DNA from: WHSW01 sp963777775
GTDB lineage: Bacteria; Actinomycetota; Thermoleophilia; Solirubrobacterales; 70-9
Assembly: GCA_963777775.1 (NCBI GenBank)
Contig: CAVZRL010000005.1
Span: forward strand, 806,001-870,000
Direction of reading: 5' to 3'
DNA length: 64,000 bases
Part shown: one piece after another, positions 43,749 to 55,090 of the stretch
Layout of the letters: every line of letters starts with the position of its first letter
Position numbering within the stretch: the first letter of the stretch is position 1
Program-made: the position numbers and the translations under genes
The notes under the pieces: model-generated
Told to the model about the DNA's origin: nothing
Database searches by the model: none
Seen by the model: only the letters and a program-made list of their open reading frames with translations

Positions 43749-44319
43749 GAGCCCTCCCGGGCGCTGATCGCGTCGATCCGCTGCAGGAACTCGTCGCGGC
43801 GGAAGCGCTCGAACTGGTCCCAGGTCGAGAACGTGGTCGGGTCGGCGACCCGATCGACGAACAGGATCCCGTCGAGATGGTCGACCTCGTGCTGGAAGCT
43901 GCCCGCGGTCAGCCCGCGCACGACCTGCTCGCGCTCGACCCCGGAGCGGTCGAGGTAGCGGGCCCGGACCGCGAGCCGGCGGGGGACGTCGCCGCGCAGG
44001 TCCGGGACCGAGAGGCAGCCCTCGTTGATCTCGACCAGCTCGGAGTCGAGCGGCTCGAGCACCGGGTTGACCAGCACCGTGAGCGGGAACGGCGGCTTGT
44101 ACGGATAGCGCGGGTTGTCGGGCTCGACCTCGATCACCGCGACGCGGACGGCCTCGCCGACCTGGTTCGCCGCCAGGCCGGCGCCGTGGGCGGCGCGCTT
44201 GATCGCGATCATCTCGTCGATCAGGCCCTGGATCCGCGGCGAGCCGAGCTCCTCGCGGCTGAGCTCGCGAGCGCGTTCGCGCAGCACCGGGTCGCCGATC
44301 GTCGTGATCTCGCGCCCGG

Positions 44320-44323
<4 letters not shown>
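43745..44323 (-). CDS. def: Peptide deformylase family protein inside the hut operon
   Basis: It starts at GTG 44321-44323 overlapping the hutU stop; 192 residues. All three family motifs are intact: GAGLAANQ (residues 47-54), EGCLS (101-105, with Cys103) and QHEVDH (144-149). It can therefore bind the catalytic metal and remove formyl groups. Family members deformylate N-formyl-methionine of new proteins. Here it lies between hutU and hutF, whose product is N-formylglutamate, while no hutG is visible. It could be a second housekeeping def, or a deformylase recruited to this pathway. Confidence 0.9.
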
Positions 44324-45974
<1,651 letters not shown>

Positions 45975-45978
<4 letters not shown>

Positions 45979-47510
45979 TCGAGCTCCCCGATCGCCGTCT
46001 CGACCGCGGCCGACACGGCGCCGGACGCGACCAGCCCGGCCGCGGCCTCGAGCTCGGGTGCGAGCGGCCGGTCGGGCCCGATCCCGGGAACGGCGCCGCG
46101 CAGCGCGGCCACGGCCGCCGCGGTCCCCGCCGCCGGCGCCAGCGGCGCGCGCAGCTCGAGCGCCCGCGCCGCGCAGGTGAGCTCGACCGCGAGGATCCGG
46201 GTCAGGTTCGCGAGCGCGAGCCGGAGCTTGCGCGCCGCCGCCCACGCCATCGAGACGTGGTCCTCCTGCATCGCGCTGGTCGGCAGCGAGTCGACGCTGG
46301 CCGGCGCCGCGAGCCGGCGGTTCTCGGCGACCATCGCCGCCTGGGTGTACTGGGCGAGCATCAGCCCGCTGTCCACCCCGGGGTCGTCGGCGAGGAACGG
46401 CGGCAGGCCGAAGGAGCGGCTCGGGTCGAGCAGCCGGTCGGTGCGGCGCTCGGCGATCGCGCCGACGTCGGCGGCCGCGATCGCGATGAAGTCGCAGGCG
46501 TAGCCGAGCGGAGCGCCGTGGAAGTTGCCGCACGACTCGACCCGCCCGTCGGCGAGGATCATCGGGTTGTCGATCGCCGCCTCGAGCTCGGCCGCGGCGA
46601 TCGCCTCCGCGTAGGCGGCCACATCGCGCGCCGCGCCGTTGACCTGGGGAGCGCAGCGAAGCGAGTAGGCGTCCTGGACCCGGGGGTCGTCCTCGCGGTG
46701 GCTGGCGACCACCTCCGAGCCGGCGAGCAGGCGGCGCAGGTTGGCGGCGCTCAGCGCCTGGCCGGCCTGCGGGCGAAGCTCGACCAGGTCGGCGGCAAAG
46801 GCGCGGTCGGTGCCGAGCAGCGCCTCGACCGACATCGCGGCGCAGACGTCGGCGACCGCGAGCAGGCGCCCGAGGTCGTCGAGGGCGAGCACGAGGACGC
46901 CGAGGATCCCGTCGGTGCCGTTGATCAGCGCCAGGCCCTCCTTCGCCAGCAGGGTGACGGGCTCGAGGCCCGCGGCGCTCAGCGCCTCGGCGGCGGGGAC
47001 GACCCTGCCCTCGCGGTCGCTGACCTCGCCCTCGCCGATGATCGCCAGGGCGCAGTGCGCGAGCGGCGCCAGGTCACCGCTGGCGCCCAGCGACCCGTGC
47101 TCGGGGACGACCGGCGTCAGGCCGGCGTTGAGCAGGTCGATCAACGCCTCGGCGACCAGCGGACGGGCGCCCGAGTAGCCGAGCGCCAGCGAGCGCGCCC
47201 GCAGCAGGATCATCGCCCGCACGGCCTCGCGCTCGACCGCCGGGCCCATGCCCGCGGCGTGAGAGCGGATCAGCGCCCGCTGCAGCTGCTCTCGCCGCTC
47301 GGCCGGGATCGGGGTCGTGGCCAGCGATCCGAACCCGGTCGAGACGCCGTAGGCGGGCTCGTCCGAGGCGGCGATCCGGGCGACGATCGCGGCGCTCTTC
47401 TCCATCGCGGCCCGCGCTCGGGCGCCGAGGGCGACGGCCGCCTCGTCGCGCGCGACCGCGACCACGTCGGCCGGCGCGAGCCCGGTGCCGGTGAGCTCGA
47501 CCGGCGTCAA
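45975..47510 (-). CDS. hutH: Histidine ammonia-lyase
   Basis: TTG 47508-47510 overlaps the iclR stop (TTGA); 511 residues. The MIO-forming triad Ala-Ser-Gly is in GSLGASGDLAPLAH (residues 143-145). YGVSTGFGSL, the QDAYSLRCAPQVNG segment and SCGNFHGAPLGYACDFIAIA follow the HAL pattern. It converts L-histidine to trans-urocanate and ammonia, the first step of the pathway. Enzymes of the PAL/TAL group share the fold, but the hut neighbourhood makes histidine the likely substrate. Confidence 0.94.
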
Positions 47511-48355
47511 CCGGCCCCCTCCGGCTCGCGGTCGCCGTCCGCTCCGCCCGCGCCCCGGGCGGGGTCGAGCAGGGCTTCGGAGGCGCGCGCCGCCTCGCAG
47601 ACGATGCTCGCGAGCGAGCGGACCTCGGACTCCGAATGGCGGGCCGCCGGCGCGGCGAGCCCGATCGAGGCGACCACCCCGGTGCCGACAACGATCGGCG
47701 CGGCGAGCCCCCAGGCACCGACGTTGTTCTCCTCGTAGCTCGCTGCCCAGCCACGGGCGCGGATCTCGTCGAGCTGCTCTCGCAAGAGCTCGGGATCGGT
47801 CACCGTGCCGGGCGCGAGCCGCTCGAGATCGTGCCCGAGGACCTCCTCGCGGATCGGCTGCTCGAGGAAGGCGAGCAGGGCCTTGGCCGAGGCGCCGGCA
47901 TGGATCGGGGTCACGCGGCCGATCTCGATCGCCAGCCTGAGGCTGTGGGTGGTCTCGATCCGGTCGATGCACAGCGACCCGTGGCGGCTCTCGTCGTAGA
48001 CGGTCAGCAGCGCCGTCTCCCCCGTCCTCCGGGCGAGCTCGCGGAGCACGCTGCCGAGCAGCAATCGCAGGTCGACCGACGCCGTCGCGCGGCGGCCGAG
48101 GTCGATCGCCGCGAACCCGAGCCGGTAGCGCGAGCCGACCCGGGCCAGGTACGAACGCGCCTCGAGCGCGCGGACGATCCGGTGCGCGGTCGCGGTCGGC
48201 ATCTCGAGCTCGCGCGCGACCTCGGTCACCGACCAGGACGGGCGTTCGACCGTGAACAGGTCGAGCACCCGCAGCGTCTTCTCCAGCACCTTCGGGCCGG
48301 CGGGCGTCGCGGCACGCTTGCCGGAACGGGCGGTCGCTCGGGGTGCGCTGCTCAC
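47507..48355 (-). CDS. IclR family regulator of the hut operon
   Basis: The 282-residue protein has an N-terminal winged helix (TLRVLDLFTVERPSWSVTEVARELEMPTATAHRIVRAL, about residues 28-70) and the IclR effector domain (LRLAIEIGRVTPIHAGASAKALLAFL, ASYEENNVGAWGLAAPIVVG). IclR proteins bind a small ligand and control catabolic operons. It is the first gene of the hut operon (overlap with hutH) and divergent from the SDR-Mo hydroxylase operon, so one regulator may serve both through the sites at 48423-48449. Confidence 0.9.
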   Translation of the reverse strand: MSSAPRATARSGKRAATPAGPKVLEKTLRVLDLFTVERPSWSVTEVARELEMPTATAHRIVRALEARSYLARVGSRYRLGFAAIDLGRRATASVDLRLLLGSVLRELARRTGETALLTVYDESRHGSLCIDRIETTHSLRLAIEIGRVTPIHAGASAKALLAFLEQPIREEVLGHDLERLAPGTVTDPELLREQLDEIRARGWAASYEENNVGAWGLAAPIVVGTGVVASIGLAAPAARHSESEVRSLASIVCEAARASEALLDPARGAGGADGDREPEGAG

Positions 48356-48422
48356 CGGCCGGGGCGGGGCCGCGAGCGCCGCTGCAGGAGCCCGCGACAG
48401 GTGTTATGTTCGCAATCCATTC

Positions 48423-48449
48423 TGTGAACTATCGTTTCACATAGTGAAC
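48423..48449. promoter_or_regulatory. Overlapping palindromes, probable IclR operator
   Basis: TGTGAA-N7-TTCACA (48423-48441) and TTCACATAGTGAA (48436-48448) share the middle half-site, so three GTGAA half-sites alternate in orientation. They lie in the 114-base gap between the iclR gene and the SDR gene, in AT-richer sequence than the surroundings. The local IclR protein is the natural candidate to bind. Confidence 0.6.
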
Positions 48450-48469
48450 TACGAGCGCGGGATCGCGGC

Positions 48470-49297
48470 TTGAGCCGGGACGAGGACACGGCGCCGACCC
48501 GCGAGCGCCCGCTCGATCTCCACGGCAGGGTCGCGGTCGTCACCGGCGCCGCCAAGGGCATGGGAGGCCCGATCTGTACCGCGCTCGCCGAGGAGGGGGC
48601 CTCCCTGGTGCTCGCGGGACGCGACATGGAGGCGATCGACGAGCACGCGGACGGGCTCGAGCAGCGCTTCCCCGGGGTCGAGACCCTGCGCGTCCGCTGC
48701 GACGTCACCGACGAGCCGGCGACGCGCGAGCTCGCCGCCGCGGCGCTGGAGCGGTTCGGGCGGATCGACATCCTCGTCAACACCGCCGGGGTGATCGGGC
48801 CGATCGAGACCCCGGCCCAGGAGGTGGCGCTGGAGGACTTCCGCTTCGTCCTCGACGTCAACGTGGTCGGCACCTTCCTCCCCAGCAAGGCGGTGATCCC
48901 GGCGATGATCGACGGCGAGGGAGGGCGGATCGTCAACATCGCCGGCACCTCCGGCCTGCGCGGCTATCGCAACCGGGTCGGCTACTCGTCGTCGAAGTGG
49001 GCGGTCAGGGGCCTGACCAGGACGCTGGCGCTCGAGCTCGGTCCACACGACATCACCGTCAACGCGGTCTGCCCGAACGTCACCAACGGTGAGCGGATGG
49101 AGAGGATCGTGAACACGAAGGCGGAGCGGATCGGCAAGACCTACGACGAGGTCTACGCGGACTTCGCCTCGCAGACGGCGCTCGGGCGGTTCATCGACGA
49201 GGCCGACATCGCCGAGGCGGTGCGCTTCCTGGTCTCCGACCGGGCCCGGAACATCACCGGGCACGACATCGTCGTCGACGCCGGGTGGGACGTCTGA
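48470..49297 (+). CDS. Short-chain dehydrogenase/reductase
   Basis: It starts at TTG 48470; 275 residues. NAD(P) motif TGAAKGMG (about residues 25-32), the NTAG-type motif LVNTAGVIGP, and the active-site YSSSK with upstream Ser in IAGTSGLRG are present, and the C-terminal DGxxxD pattern is HDIVVDAGWDV. It is first in a long plus-strand operon. The substrate is unknown; it likely oxidises a hydroxy intermediate or regenerates a carbonyl for the Mo hydroxylase route. Confidence 0.9.
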   Translation: MSRDEDTAPTRERPLDLHGRVAVVTGAAKGMGGPICTALAEEGASLVLAGRDMEAIDEHADGLEQRFPGVETLRVRCDVTDEPATRELAAAALERFGRIDILVNTAGVIGPIETPAQEVALEDFRFVLDVNVVGTFLPSKAVIPAMIDGEGGRIVNIAGTSGLRGYRNRVGYSSSKWAVRGLTRTLALELGPHDITVNAVCPNVTNGERMERIVNTKAERIGKTYDEVYADFASQTALGRFIDEADIAEAVRFLVSDRARNITGHDIVVDAGWDV

Positions 49298-49298
49298 G

Positions 49299-50174
49299 GT
49301 GTACCCGCGCCCGTTCGAGTACACGCGCGCGGAGACCGTCGATGAGGCGATCGACGCCCTCGCCGGCGGCGGTGGTGAGGCGCGACCGATCGCCGGCGGT
49401 CAGAGCCTGGTCCCGATGATGAGCCTCGGCCTCGCCTCGCCCGACCTCCTGGTCGACATCGGGCGGCTGCCGCTGGCGGGCTGGGAGCGCACCAACGGCA
49501 GCGTCGCGCTCGGGGCGCTCACCCGTCACCGGGAGCTCGAGCGCAGCGCGGAGCTCGGTGCGCAGCTGCCGCTGGCGGCGGAGGCGGCGCGCCAGATCGG
49601 CAACCCGCGGGTGCGCAACCGGGGCACGCTCGGCGGCAGCCTCAGCCACGCCGACCCCGCGGCCGAGCTCGGCGCGGTCGCGCTCACCTACGGCGGCGAG
49701 GTCGTGATCGCCTCGCGTCAGGGCGAGCGCCGGGTCGCGATCGACGACTTCTTCGCCGGCTTCTTCGCCACCGCCGTCGGGTCCGGGGAGCTGCTGACCC
49801 GGGTCGAGCTCGAGCTGCCGCCGCCGGGCACCGGCCACGGCTTCTCCGAGATCGCCAACCGCGCCGACGATTTCGCCACCGCGGCCGCGACCGCCCTGGT
49901 CACGGTCGACGACGCCGGCGCCTGCACGGAGGCGAGGCTGGCGCTGGCCGGGGTCGGCGACCGGCCGCTGCGCTGCGAGCCCGCGGAGGAGATCTGTCGC
50001 GGCGAGGCGCTCACGGAAGCCCTGCTCGAGCGGCTCGCGGACACGGTCGCCGAGGTGGTCGAGCCCGAGACCGATGCCTTCGCCTCGGCCGGGTATCGCG
50101 CCCGGGCGGCGGGGATCTGCGCGTCCCGGGCCCTCGACCACGCCTGGCGCCGGGCGCGCGGGGACGGGCGATGA
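49299..50174 (+). CDS. Molybdenum hydroxylase FAD subunit (CoxM/XdhB-like)
   Basis: The 291-residue protein has FAD motifs AGGQSLVPMM (about residues 32-41) and the TLGGSLSHADPAAEL segment (109-123), then a CO_deh_flav_C domain. It passes electrons from the iron-sulphur subunit to FAD and on to an acceptor. It starts one base after the SDR stop and overlaps the next gene by 4 bases, giving the order M-S-L (FAD, 2Fe-2S, Mo) usual in this family. Confidence 0.93.
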   Translation: MYPRPFEYTRAETVDEAIDALAGGGGEARPIAGGQSLVPMMSLGLASPDLLVDIGRLPLAGWERTNGSVALGALTRHRELERSAELGAQLPLAAEAARQIGNPRVRNRGTLGGSLSHADPAAELGAVALTYGGEVVIASRQGERRVAIDDFFAGFFATAVGSGELLTRVELELPPPGTGHGFSEIANRADDFATAAATALVTVDDAGACTEARLALAGVGDRPLRCEPAEEICRGEALTEALLERLADTVAEVVEPETDAFASAGYRARAAGICASRALDHAWRRARGDGR

Positions 50175-50659
50175 TCGTTCGCTTCACCCTCAACGGCAGC
50201 CCGCAGCGATGCGACGTGCCGGCGCACTGGACCCTGCTGCGGATGCTGCGCGACGCGGCCGGGCGCACCGACGCCAAGCACGGCTGCGGCGAGGGCGTCT
50301 GCGGCGCGTGCGCGGTGCTGCTCGACGGGGTCGCGGTCAACTCCTGCTCGGTTCTCGCCCCCCAGGTCGAGGGCGCCGGCGTCGAGACCGTCGCCGGGCT
50401 CGCCGAGGACGGAGACCTTCATCCGCTGCAGGCCGAGATGGTCGCCAGGGGCGGCGTCCAGTGCGGGTTCTGCACCCCCGGGATCGTGCTCAGCGCGATC
50501 GAGGCGGTCAGGATCGGCGCCGCGGGCTCGGAGGCGGAGATCCGCCACAGCCTCGCCGGCAACCTCTGCCGCTGCACCGGCTACGGCAAGATCGTCAGCT
50601 CGGTGGCGGCTTATCGCGACGGCGCCGCGGCTGCCGGCGGCGAGGGAAACGGGCGATGA
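50171..50659 (+). CDS. Molybdenum hydroxylase [2Fe-2S] subunit (CoxS/XdhC-like)
   Basis: The 162-residue protein has both iron-sulphur sets: plant-type KHGCGEGVCGACAVLLDG (about residues 38-55) and the second domain GVQCGFCTPG with LCRCTGYGKI. It links the Mo site to FAD. Overlaps of 4 bases on both sides show tight coupling with its partners. Confidence 0.95.
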   Translation: MIVRFTLNGSPQRCDVPAHWTLLRMLRDAAGRTDAKHGCGEGVCGACAVLLDGVAVNSCSVLAPQVEGAGVETVAGLAEDGDLHPLQAEMVARGGVQCGFCTPGIVLSAIEAVRIGAAGSEAEIRHSLAGNLCRCTGYGKIVSSVAAYRDGAAAAGGEGNGR

Positions 50660-52974
50660 GCGTCGAGGTCCGATCCGGGCGCAGGCTGGTCGGCGCCGAC
50701 CTCACCCGCCACGATGCGATCGAGAAGGTCCAGGGCCGGACCACGTACGCGGCCGACTTCGCGCTGCCGCGGATGCTGCACGCGATGCTGAAGCGCTCCG
50801 ACTACGCGCACGCGAGGCTGACCCGGGTCGACACCGCGGCCGCCGCGGCGCTCGACGGGGTGGTCGCCGTCTACACGGCACAGAACGTGCCCCAGAACAC
50901 GGTCTGGGTCGACGTCCCCGGGCAGACGCTCGAGGTCGGGGCGCTGAAGGCGCGCTCGAACGTGCTCGCCGACGAGGTGGTGCGCTACCACGGCGAGCCG
51001 ATCGCGCTGGTCGCGGCCGAGACCGAGGACGCCGCCCTGGCGGCGCTCGACGCGATCGTCGTCGACTACGAGCCCCTGCCGGTGCTCGACGACCCCGAGC
51101 GCGCCCTCGACCCCGAAGCCCCGAGCCTGCACGAGGGCGGCAACCTGCTCGCGAGCTGGGAGCTCGAGGAGGGCGATGTGGACGCCGGTCTCGATCGCTC
51201 CGCGGTGGTGGTCGAGGACGAGTACCGGACCCAGTTCATCGACCACGCCTACCTCGAGCCCGAGGCCGGGGTCGCCTGGCGCGGCACCGACGGCGTGATC
51301 ACGATCCGCGCCGCGACCCAGGTGGTCGAGCACTTCCGCGACGTCGCCCGGATCCTCGAGCTGCCCGACAACCGGGTCCGGCTGATCACGCCCTACGTCG
51401 GCGGCGGCTTCGGCGGCAAGGAGGACATGACCGTCGAGCCCTACCTCGGGATCGTGGTCGCGCTCACCGGGCGGCCGGTGCGGATGATCTGGAGCCGCCA
51501 GGAATCGCTGCTCGCGCGCCAGAACCGCCACGCGGTGCGGATGCGCTACCGGACCGGCGCCGACCCGAACGGCGAGCTGGTGGCGATGGACGTCGACATC
51601 CTCTCCGACGGCGGCGCGTACGCGCTGCTCAGCGCCCTGGTGCTGCTCTACTCGACCACCTGCGCGGCCGGTCCCTACCGGTGTCCCAACGTCCGCATCC
51701 GGGCCCGGACCGTGTACACGAATCACACCCCGTGCAGCGCCATGCGCGGGTTCGGCGGCATGCAGGTCGCGCTCGCCTACGAGGGCCAGATGGACGCGCT
51801 CGCGCGCGAGCTCGGCCTCGACCCGCTCGAGCTCCGACGGCGCAACTTCGTCGAGCGCGGCGACACCCTGCCGATCGGCCAGTTGCTGGAGACGAGCGTC
51901 GAGCTGCCGGCGCTGATCGACGCGATCGAGGAGCGGCTCTCCGATCCTCCCGGGCCGAGTGGCCCCGGGCGCGCGGTCGGGCGCGGCTTCGCCTGCAACC
52001 TGCAGCCCTACGGGCGCTGCATCTGGCTCAACGACTGGGCGAGCGCCTGGATCGGGTTCGAGCTCGACGGCTCGCTGGTGATCAGGATCGCGGTCCCCGA
52101 CATCGGCGGCGGGCAGGCGTCCTCGCTGGTCCAGATCGCCTCCGAGGTGCTCGGCGTGGCGCCCGAGCGGATCACGATCCACATCGGCGACTCGGCGCTC
52201 AACCCGCTGACCGGGACGACGACGGCGACCCGGCAGCTCTACATGTCGGGCAACGCGGTGCTCAAGGCGGCCACCGAGCTGCGCGACGCGCTCGCCGGGG
52301 TTGCGGCAGGGCTGCTCGAGATCGAGCCCGGACAGGTCGAGTTCGGCCCGCAAGGCGTCCGCGAGCGCGACGGCGAGCGGGCGATCGAGTTCGAGGGGCT
52401 GCTCGCCGCCTGCGCGTCGGTGGACGTGCCCTGGCACGTGCTCGCCAACCACCAGGCGCCGAAGGGGGTCCCCTGGCAGGCGGACGAGAACTGGCGCGGC
52501 CGGGTCTTTCCCGACTTCACCTACGGCTGTCACGCGGTCGAGGTCGAGGTCGACCTCGAGAGCGGCCAGGTGCGCGTGCTCCGCTATCTGGCCGCTCACG
52601 ACGTCGGCCAGGCGATCAACCCGCAGTCGGTCGAGGGCCAGATCGAGGGCGGGGTGGCGATGGGCCTCGGCTACGCGCTCTCGGAGCGGGTCGTGTTCGA
52701 GGAGGGACAGAACCTGACCGGCTCCTTCGCCCAGTACCTGATCCCGACCGCGGTCGAGCTGCCGACGATCGAGCCGGTGGTGGTCGAGGGCGGCGAGGGC
52801 ATGGGCCCGTTCAACGCCCGCGGGATCGGCGAGCCGCCGATCGGCCCCCCGGCCCCGGCGGTGGCGGCGGCGATCGAGGCCGCGACCGGGGTCAGGCTGA
52901 CCGAGCTGCCGTTCATCCCCGAGCGGGTAAGCGCCGCGGTGCGCGAACGAGGGGAACGGGATGCCCAGGGTTGA
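50656..52974 (+). CDS. Molybdenum hydroxylase catalytic (Mo-pterin) subunit, xanthine oxidase family
   Basis: The 772-residue protein starts at ATG 50656. Mo-cofactor and active-site features: VGGGFGGKEDM, CSAMRGFGGMQ, DIGGGQASSLVQIASEVL, GTTTATRQLYMSGNA and the catalytic Glu in ARGIGEPPIGPPAPA. The CO dehydrogenase active-site loop VAYRCSFR is absent, so it is not a type I CODH. It should hydroxylate an N-heterocycle or aldehyde using water. The position divergent from hut and with amine, deacylase and transport genes points to a nitrogenous ring compound. Confidence 0.92.
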   Translation: MSVEVRSGRRLVGADLTRHDAIEKVQGRTTYAADFALPRMLHAMLKRSDYAHARLTRVDTAAAAALDGVVAVYTAQNVPQNTVWVDVPGQTLEVGALKARSNVLADEVVRYHGEPIALVAAETEDAALAALDAIVVDYEPLPVLDDPERALDPEAPSLHEGGNLLASWELEEGDVDAGLDRSAVVVEDEYRTQFIDHAYLEPEAGVAWRGTDGVITIRAATQVVEHFRDVARILELPDNRVRLITPYVGGGFGGKEDMTVEPYLGIVVALTGRPVRMIWSRQESLLARQNRHAVRMRYRTGADPNGELVAMDVDILSDGGAYALLSALVLLYSTTCAAGPYRCPNVRIRARTVYTNHTPCSAMRGFGGMQVALAYEGQMDALARELGLDPLELRRRNFVERGDTLPIGQLLETSVELPALIDAIEERLSDPPGPSGPGRAVGRGFACNLQPYGRCIWLNDWASAWIGFELDGSLVIRIAVPDIGGGQASSLVQIASEVLGVAPERITIHIGDSALNPLTGTTTATRQLYMSGNAVLKAATELRDALAGVAAGLLEIEPGQVEFGPQGVRERDGERAIEFEGLLAACASVDVPWHVLANHQAPKGVPWQADENWRGRVFPDFTYGCHAVEVEVDLESGQVRVLRYLAAHDVGQAINPQSVEGQIEGGVAMGLGYALSERVVFEEGQNLTGSFAQYLIPTAVELPTIEPVVVEGGEGMGPFNARGIGEPPIGPPAPAVAAAIEAATGVRLTELPFIPERVSAAVRERGERDAQG

Positions 52975-53596
52975 GGGCAGCGAGCAGCTGGCGCTCTCCC
53001 AGGCGCGGGTCTGGAGCCTGCTCAACGACCCGGAGACGCTCGCGGCATCGATTCCCGGCTGTCGCGGGTTCGAGCGCGACGGCGACGCCGAGCACCGCTA
53101 CCGGACCGCGATCACGGTCGCCGCGGGGGCTGTGACCGGGGTCTATGAGGGTACGGTCGAGTACCTCGACGTCACCGAGCCCGAGCACTGCACGATCGTG
53201 ATCGCGGGCAAGGGCGACAAGGGCGCGATCGACGGGCGGGGGCTGATCACGCTGGCGGCGCGCGGCGACCAGACCGAGGTCGGCTACCAGGGCGACTTCA
53301 AGCTCACCGGGCCGGTCGCCGGGGTCGGTCAGCGGCTGGCGCCCGGGATCAGCCGCAAGCTGATCGTCGAGACGCTGCGAAACCTCGAGCGCCACGGCGA
53401 CACGCCGGCGCCGGCGCCGCAACCGTCACCCGTAGAAGGGGCCGCCGAGCCGCTGCCGCATCCGCCCGCGCCGAGCGTGAGCGCGCCGCCGAGCGAGCAG
53501 GCGTTCAGGCCGTTCGCGGCCTCGCCGCTCGGCGCCTTCATCGCCGGCTGCGTGCTCGGGCTCGTGCTCGGCGCGCTGATCGTGGCGCTGCTGTGA
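52961..53596 (+). CDS. CoxG-like SRPBCC protein with C-terminal membrane helix
   Basis: The 211-residue protein starts at ATG 52961, overlapping the catalytic subunit gene by 14 bases. The first 145 residues are a CoxG (CO dehydrogenase subunit G) SRPBCC domain (ALSQARVWSLLNDPETLAASIPGC and TGPVAGVGQRLAPGISRKL). A Pro-rich linker and a C-terminal helix (LGAFIAGCVLGLVLGALIVALL) follow. CoxG anchors CO dehydrogenase to the membrane in Oligotropha; here it probably anchors or helps mature the hydroxylase. Confidence 0.88.
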   Translation: MPRVEGSEQLALSQARVWSLLNDPETLAASIPGCRGFERDGDAEHRYRTAITVAAGAVTGVYEGTVEYLDVTEPEHCTIVIAGKGDKGAIDGRGLITLAARGDQTEVGYQGDFKLTGPVAGVGQRLAPGISRKLIVETLRNLERHGDTPAPAPQPSPVEGAAEPLPHPPAPSVSAPPSEQAFRPFAASPLGAFIAGCVLGLVLGALIVALL

Positions 53597-53693
53597 ATTC
53601 ACGGGCTGAGATGGGTAGCGGTCGAATGCTGAGAGAAAGCGGGTTACAGTGGCCGTTCGGGCGTTGCCCGAGGTCGCGGAGGAGGAGGATCGA

Positions 53694-55058
53694 ATGGGCG
53701 TGACGGCGACGCGAGGCGAGCGGACGGCACAGGAACTGGCGAAGGCCGACCGGCAGCGGATCATCCATCCCTACCTGCCGAGCTCGACCGAGCAGCGGGT
53801 GGTGATGGTCGAGGGCGATGGATGCCGGCTTCGCGACGCCGACGGGCGCGAGTACCTCGACGCCACCGGCGGCCTCTGGCTCGCCCAGGTCGGGCACGGC
53901 CGGCGCGAGATCGCCGAGGCCGCGGCCGACCAGATGCAGCGGCTCGAGTACTTCACCAGCTTCTGGGAGTTCTCCAACGACCGCGCGATCGAGCTCGCCG
54001 AGCGCCTGACCTCGATCTCGCCCCCGAAGCAGACCCACGTCTACTTCACCAGCGGCGGCTCGGAGGGCAACGAGGCGGCGCTGAAGATGTCGCGCTACGC
54101 CCACTGGCGCCGCGGCGAGCGCGACCGGACCTGGATCCTCGCCCGCCACCAGGCCTATCACGGGGTCGGCTACGGGTCCGGGACCGCGACCGGCTTCCCC
54201 GTCTACCACGACGGCTTCGGCCCGATGCTCCCCCACGTCCGCCACCTGACCCAGCCGTGGCCGTACCGGACCGAGCTCTTCGACGGCGAGGACCCGACCG
54301 ACTTCTGCATCGCCGAGCTCGAGCGGACGATCGACGAGCTCGGCGCGGACAAGGTCGCCGCCTTCATCGGCGAGCCGGTGATGGGCGTCGCCGGGATGCT
54401 GGTGCCGCCGGACGACTACTGGCCGCGCGTGCAGGAGCTGCTCCGCGAGCACGGGATCACCTTCATCTTCGACGAGGTGGTGAGCGCCTACGGCCGGGTC
54501 GGGCACTGGTTCGCCGCCGAGCACTTCGGGGTCGAGCCCGACATCATCGTCACCGCCAAGGGGATCACCTCCGGCTACGCGCCGCTCGGCGCGGTGCTGG
54601 TCAGCGACGAGATCGCCGAGGCGGTGACCGAGGAGGGGTTCCCGATGGGGTTCACCTACAACGGGCATCCGACCTCGTGCGCGGTGGCGCTCGCGAACCT
54701 GGAGCTGATCGAGTCGGAGGGCCTGCTCGAGCGAGCCCAGGAGACCGGCGCCTACATCCTCGAACGGCTGCAGGGGCTGCTCGACCTGCCGGTGGTGGGC
54801 GAGGTCCGCGGGGTCGGGATGATGCACGCGGTCGAGCTCGTCGGCGACCGAGAGAGCCGCAGTCCGCTGGCGATGGACTCCGCGCCCCAGGACGTGATCC
54901 TGCGCGAGACCGGGGTCATCGTCCGCGACTGCCAGCACAACCTGGTGATCTCGCCGCCGCTGATCATGTCCCGCGCCGAGGCCGACGAGGTCGTCGACGC
55001 GATGCGCTCGGTGCTCGAGCGCACCGACCCGGACGGCCGGATCGGGGCGAGGAAATAG
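53694..55058 (+). CDS. Class III aminotransferase (omega-amino acid type)
   Basis: ATG 53694 follows GGAGGAGGA; a GTG at 53649 is less likely. 454 residues. PLP motifs: FTSGGSEGNEAALKMSRYAH, FDEVVSAYGRVGHWFA and the Schiff-base Lys in IIVTAKGITSGYAPLGAV (about residue 289). Such enzymes move amino groups between omega-amines or beta-amino acids and pyruvate or 2-oxoglutarate. It is part of the same plus-strand operon; 97 bases separate it from the CoxG gene, room for a second promoter. Confidence 0.92.
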   Translation: MGVTATRGERTAQELAKADRQRIIHPYLPSSTEQRVVMVEGDGCRLRDADGREYLDATGGLWLAQVGHGRREIAEAAADQMQRLEYFTSFWEFSNDRAIELAERLTSISPPKQTHVYFTSGGSEGNEAALKMSRYAHWRRGERDRTWILARHQAYHGVGYGSGTATGFPVYHDGFGPMLPHVRHLTQPWPYRTELFDGEDPTDFCIAELERTIDELGADKVAAFIGEPVMGVAGMLVPPDDYWPRVQELLREHGITFIFDEVVSAYGRVGHWFAAEHFGVEPDIIVTAKGITSGYAPLGAVLVSDEIAEAVTEEGFPMGFTYNGHPTSCAVALANLELIESEGLLERAQETGAYILERLQGLLDLPVVGEVRGVGMMHAVELVGDRESRSPLAMDSAPQDVILRETGVIVRDCQHNLVISPPLIMSRAEADEVVDAMRSVLERTDPDGRIGARK

Positions 55059-55090
55059 CTGTCAAATGACCACGAGCAAGAGGAGAGCTG

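Noticed and set aside
50656..52974. Aerobic CO dehydrogenase (CoxL)
   Set aside because: The form I active-site loop with Cys (VAYRCSFR) is absent and the region reads CSAMRGFGGMQ, as in other Mo hydroxylases.
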